This document shows positions 41,983-44,016 of a stretch of 44,016 nucleotides of DNA, in pieces. The notes below the pieces were generated by a model. It saw only the letters and a list, made by a program, of their open reading frames with translations, was not told where the DNA came from and made no database searches. Source of the DNA: Caballeronia jiangsuensis. Lineage in GTDB: Bacteria; Pseudomonadota; Gammaproteobacteria; Burkholderiales; Burkholderiaceae. The stretch lies in assembly GCA_000648925.1 (NCBI GenBank), contig JFHF01000059.1, forward strand, positions 1 to 44,016. The letters are read 5' to 3'. Position 1 is the stretch's first letter. Every line of letters starts with the position of its first letter. The translations under genes were made by a program, and so were the position numbers.

Positions 41983-42935
41983 TTAGCCTGCCGTTATCTC
42001 AGACGCGATTTTAGAGATGATGTCGTCCGGTGTCTCGCGAGGCCAACCGCCATGACAGCTTGCGTAAAGCAATCTTTCGACAACGTCGTCATCTATTGGG
42101 ATAATCACTCGTCCTTGATGCGCCAATTCGCGGGCACGGCGGTAGGCGCTGGGCGTAGGCCTTAGGCGTGACGCAAAGACACAGAGATTACCCGGTGCAT
42201 ATTGGTCGAGATAGGCGTTGGCGTCATCGACGTGGCGCCCGTCCGGAGCGTGCGACAGATTTTTGGCTTCAACGACTAGATTTAATGAATTCCGAAGTGA
42301 CGGCAGATTTGACCAGATTCCCGGACGCGTCGGATTGATACTAAAAATACAATCTCTTCGCTTCGTACCGTTCAGCGAGGCGCTTTGCAGTTGTGGCTCT
42401 CGCAGGTTTGGATAGAACAGAAAATGCAAGAGGTCGGCGACAAATTCTTCGTAGAGCCGAAACGGACTTGAGCGCCCAGCGGGAATCTCATGAAGCTGCC
42501 GTCGTAGGAGGGACGCGATGCCCGAGTGCCAGGCCAGAACAGTCGGCCAATTTCGCAGCCATAAGAAGCGTCGAGAATATAAACACGACCAGCGCTTTCC
42601 AACTCAGCACAGAATGGGCGAATGTCATCAGGCGATGCCAACGCTACGTCGAAGCCACTTAACTTGGAACAGTTAGCCAAATCATGCCTGATACTTTCGA
42701 CCTGTCGGCGGACGTCAAACTGGCCATGGGTACCAAGGCATAGCCATAGCGCTACCGGACGTCGCCCATTGCGCCAGAAAATGTGAGAGGGTCCTGCCGG
42801 GTCGCCCTCATAGGGCGGCTGGTACATGTTAGCCGACTCACGAAAATGGTCCGCCAGCCAGTTGCCAAGCCAGTCGTCAAAGTCGCTGAAGCGTTGCTGT
42901 TCCCAATGCAAACGGTCCGACCATTCATCGTTCAT
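41983..42935 (-). pseudogene. Frameshifted nuclease-like gene
   Basis: Two minus-strand frames make one coherent product. The upstream frame starts at ATG 42935 (MNDEWSDRL) and is coding-like to YDGSFM near 42479. The downstream frame then continues with IPAGRSSPFRLYEEFVADLL and runs to the stop at 41983. The switch corresponds to one missing base within about 42472-42480. The rejoined protein would have about 317 residues. Its C-terminal half has a nuclease-like pattern: Asp in KRRDCIF, then VVEAKN, spaced 27 residues apart, as in restriction-type PD-(D/E)XK enzymes. It could be a decayed gene or a sequencing error. Confidence 0.68.
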
Positions 42936-43158
42936 TGTAAACACCCGCAAAATTTTTAAGGTCGCCGCATTCCATTCCTTGCGCTAGTCCTGCCGTCAAA
43001 GCAGGACCGAGGCGCTGAGCGTCTGCTGTCGAGCCCTCCATCACCTCGACCGGCCCGGCGAGGTGGGCACAGATTCGTGGTGTATTGCCGGGCTGAGCGC
43101 GCAAGACCATGCCCACAAGAGCTATTAACGACGCAATTTCGCAAATTTCAAGTTGCAC
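42925..43158 (-). pseudogene. Small ORF overlapping the frameshifted gene, possible truncated gene
   Basis: The frame from GTG 43158 encodes 77 residues with a hydrophobic N-terminal helix (IASLIALVGMVLRA). Its TGA overlaps the ATG of the next gene by 11 bases, a layout that suggests translational coupling. Coding-like sequence continues upstream in the same frame past a TAA at 43210-43212 (NGTLHERNLAGYQLSDE) and back to a TGA at 43267-43269, so the true gene may be longer and interrupted by nonsense mutations. Function unknown. Confidence 0.5.
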
Positions 43159-43212
43159 TTCGTCGCTGAGTTGATAGCCGGCGAGATTTCGCTCATGGAG
43201 CGTGCCGTTTTA

Positions 43213-43521
43213 GGTCAGAGCTATTCGCTCTGGATTCTTGAGCCTGTCAAGAACGACGAGTCTGTTTCAGACGACCAATGTTGGCTGCGAAGCAGCCAAG
43301 GTCACCGGGAAGCGATGATTGATTGTATCTGAGTAGAGTGGTTTTCCGGAGCAGCCCCGACGGGCACAGCCTCGCGCGTGTCCCTCGGGCCGTTGGAGTA
43401 GATGCGTCAAGCGGGCGCGTCGCTCTTGAGTTACTAGCTCTTGCGCGGGCCCGGCTCGACCCTACAGTTCGGCTGCCTTCACCCGCGACCATCATCAACG
43501 AACTCTTGAACGTCCCAGTAG
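43213..43521. other. Probable decayed or non-coding segment (309 bp)
   Basis: No intact gene is convincing. The minus strand has a coding-like stretch (RLVVLDRLKNPERIALT) in frame with the 77-residue ORF, between stop codons. A competing minus-strand frame over 43247-43498 is Arg/Ser-rich and looks like a chance reading of GC-rich DNA. Confidence 0.35.
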
Positions 43522-43992
43522 TCAGCGCCGCAGTTGAATCGTCTGCCCACGGAACGAGCCCCGTCCGCCTCGCGCCGCGGCAATCTGCGGCGCCACCTCC
43601 TTGAGCAGCCCAGTCAGCCTACTCGCGAAATCGTCGATGTCATCAACGCCCGGCTTCGGGTAATAGAGCTCCCGTGCCGACACCATCACTTGGCTCAGAA
43701 TGACCTGCGCCGCCTCGTCGTCGATATCCAGGCCTGCGGTCAATACCTCGAGAAAACGCTCGTAGCGCTCCTCGATATGGAACTCGTCCAACTGGCCGTC
43801 CCACTCAGTCGGCCATGGAGGCTCGAGGGAACGGAGTTCTTTGAGCTCCGCCCAGCCGTCATACCCGTACATCAGTGCGAGCAGGTTGATTGCGCCCCAG
43901 TGCGTGATGCGTTTGGTACCAATTACCCGGCGCAGTTCCTTTGCCTTCTCTTTGAACCAGGGAAAGCTGGGAGGCGAAAAGATTGAGTCCAT
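43522..43992 (-). CDS. Protein of unknown function with an N-terminal helix-turn-helix-like motif
   Basis: The 156-residue product starts at ATG 43992, after AGAGGTGG. Its N-terminal part (KAKELRRVIGTKRITHWGAINLLALMYGYDGW, read in two pieces: KAKELRRVIG and THWGAINLLALMYGYDGW) resembles the short region found ahead of glyoxalase-superfamily and toxin-linked proteins, where a helix with LELVAHQ-like residues precedes GF.DW. The rest is acidic and helical (DIDDEAAQVILSQVMVSARELYY). It is intact and translated opposite to the core genes. It may be part of the island, but I cannot assign a function. Confidence 0.68.
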   Translation of the reverse strand: MDSIFSPPSFPWFKEKAKELRRVIGTKRITHWGAINLLALMYGYDGWAELKELRSLEPPWPTEWDGQLDEFHIEERYERFLEVLTAGLDIDDEAAQVILSQVMVSARELYYPKPGVDDIDDFASRLTGLLKEVAPQIAAARGGRGSFRGQTIQLRR

Positions 43993-44016
43993 GGTCCACC
44001 TCTGAAAATGAGCCTG

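Noticed and set aside
43247..43498. Minus-strand frame of 83 codons, Arg/Ser-rich
   Set aside because: Composition is that of random GC-rich DNA, and it competes with a better coding-like frame nearby.
1..44016. CRISPR arrays, tRNA or rRNA genes, complete insertion sequences
   Set aside because: No regular direct repeats, cloverleaf sequences with CCA-type ends, rRNA signatures or transposase with terminal repeats were seen.

Overview
The window looks like chromosomal DNA from a Burkholderiaceae betaproteobacterium of the Burkholderia/Paraburkholderia/Caballeronia type. This is inferred from the high GC, the strong G/C third-position bias in real genes, and the neighbourhoods: paaE followed by a DUF1835 gene and a TetR regulator, an Lrp/hppD divergent pair, maeB near pyrE, and a gud/gar cluster. 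I saw no rRNA, tRNA, CRISPR array or intact insertion sequence.

Region 1 (1-9,400) is an aromatic amino acid and phenylacetate block. It holds the 3' end of paaE, a DUF1835 gene and a PaaR-like TetR regulator. A GNAT acetyltransferase follows, then a divergent Lrp-family regulator and 4-hydroxyphenylpyruvate dioxygenase, then a fused indolepyruvate ferredoxin oxidoreductase. Together these handle aryl-pyruvates and phenylacetyl-CoA.

Region 2 (9,400-24,900) is mostly ordinary core and shell metabolism: maeB, an MFS carrier, pyrE, a LuxR-type response regulator, a YbhB-like protein, a flavodoxin and a type 2 ArgC. It continues with a lone receiver protein paired with an exported protein, a LysE exporter, a HIBADH-family dehydrogenase, a Mut7-C protein, a cupin plus MHS-type carrier, a HiPIP and an LhgO-like oxidase.

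Region 3 (24,900-34,150) holds a solitary AAA+ ATPase, several small exported proteins, an EEP-family phosphodiesterase, a second lone receiver, AlkB, RidA, an MgtC-like protein and a membrane diguanylate cyclase. ArsC, a cupin and a DUF72 protein close it.

Region 4 (34,150-40,060) is a D-glucarate catabolic locus. GudP imports, GudD dehydrates, GarL cleaves to pyruvate plus tartronate semialdehyde, and GarR reduces to glycerate. A FadR-type GntR regulator sits beside it. One exact 10-mer, GTCTGATGAC, occurs upstream of both catabolic operons and is a good operator candidate.

Region 5 (about 40,400-44,016) is different in character. It has lower GC, looser codon use, long non-coding stretches and broken genes, as expected of a small acquired island. 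It contains a protein that appears to fuse a Shedu-like (DUF4263) nuclease to a HEPN domain with an exact RNxxxH motif. Next to it are a second nuclease-like gene split by a frameshift, a translationally overlapping small ORF and an unknown 156-residue protein. This is the best place in the window to look for an undescribed defence system.
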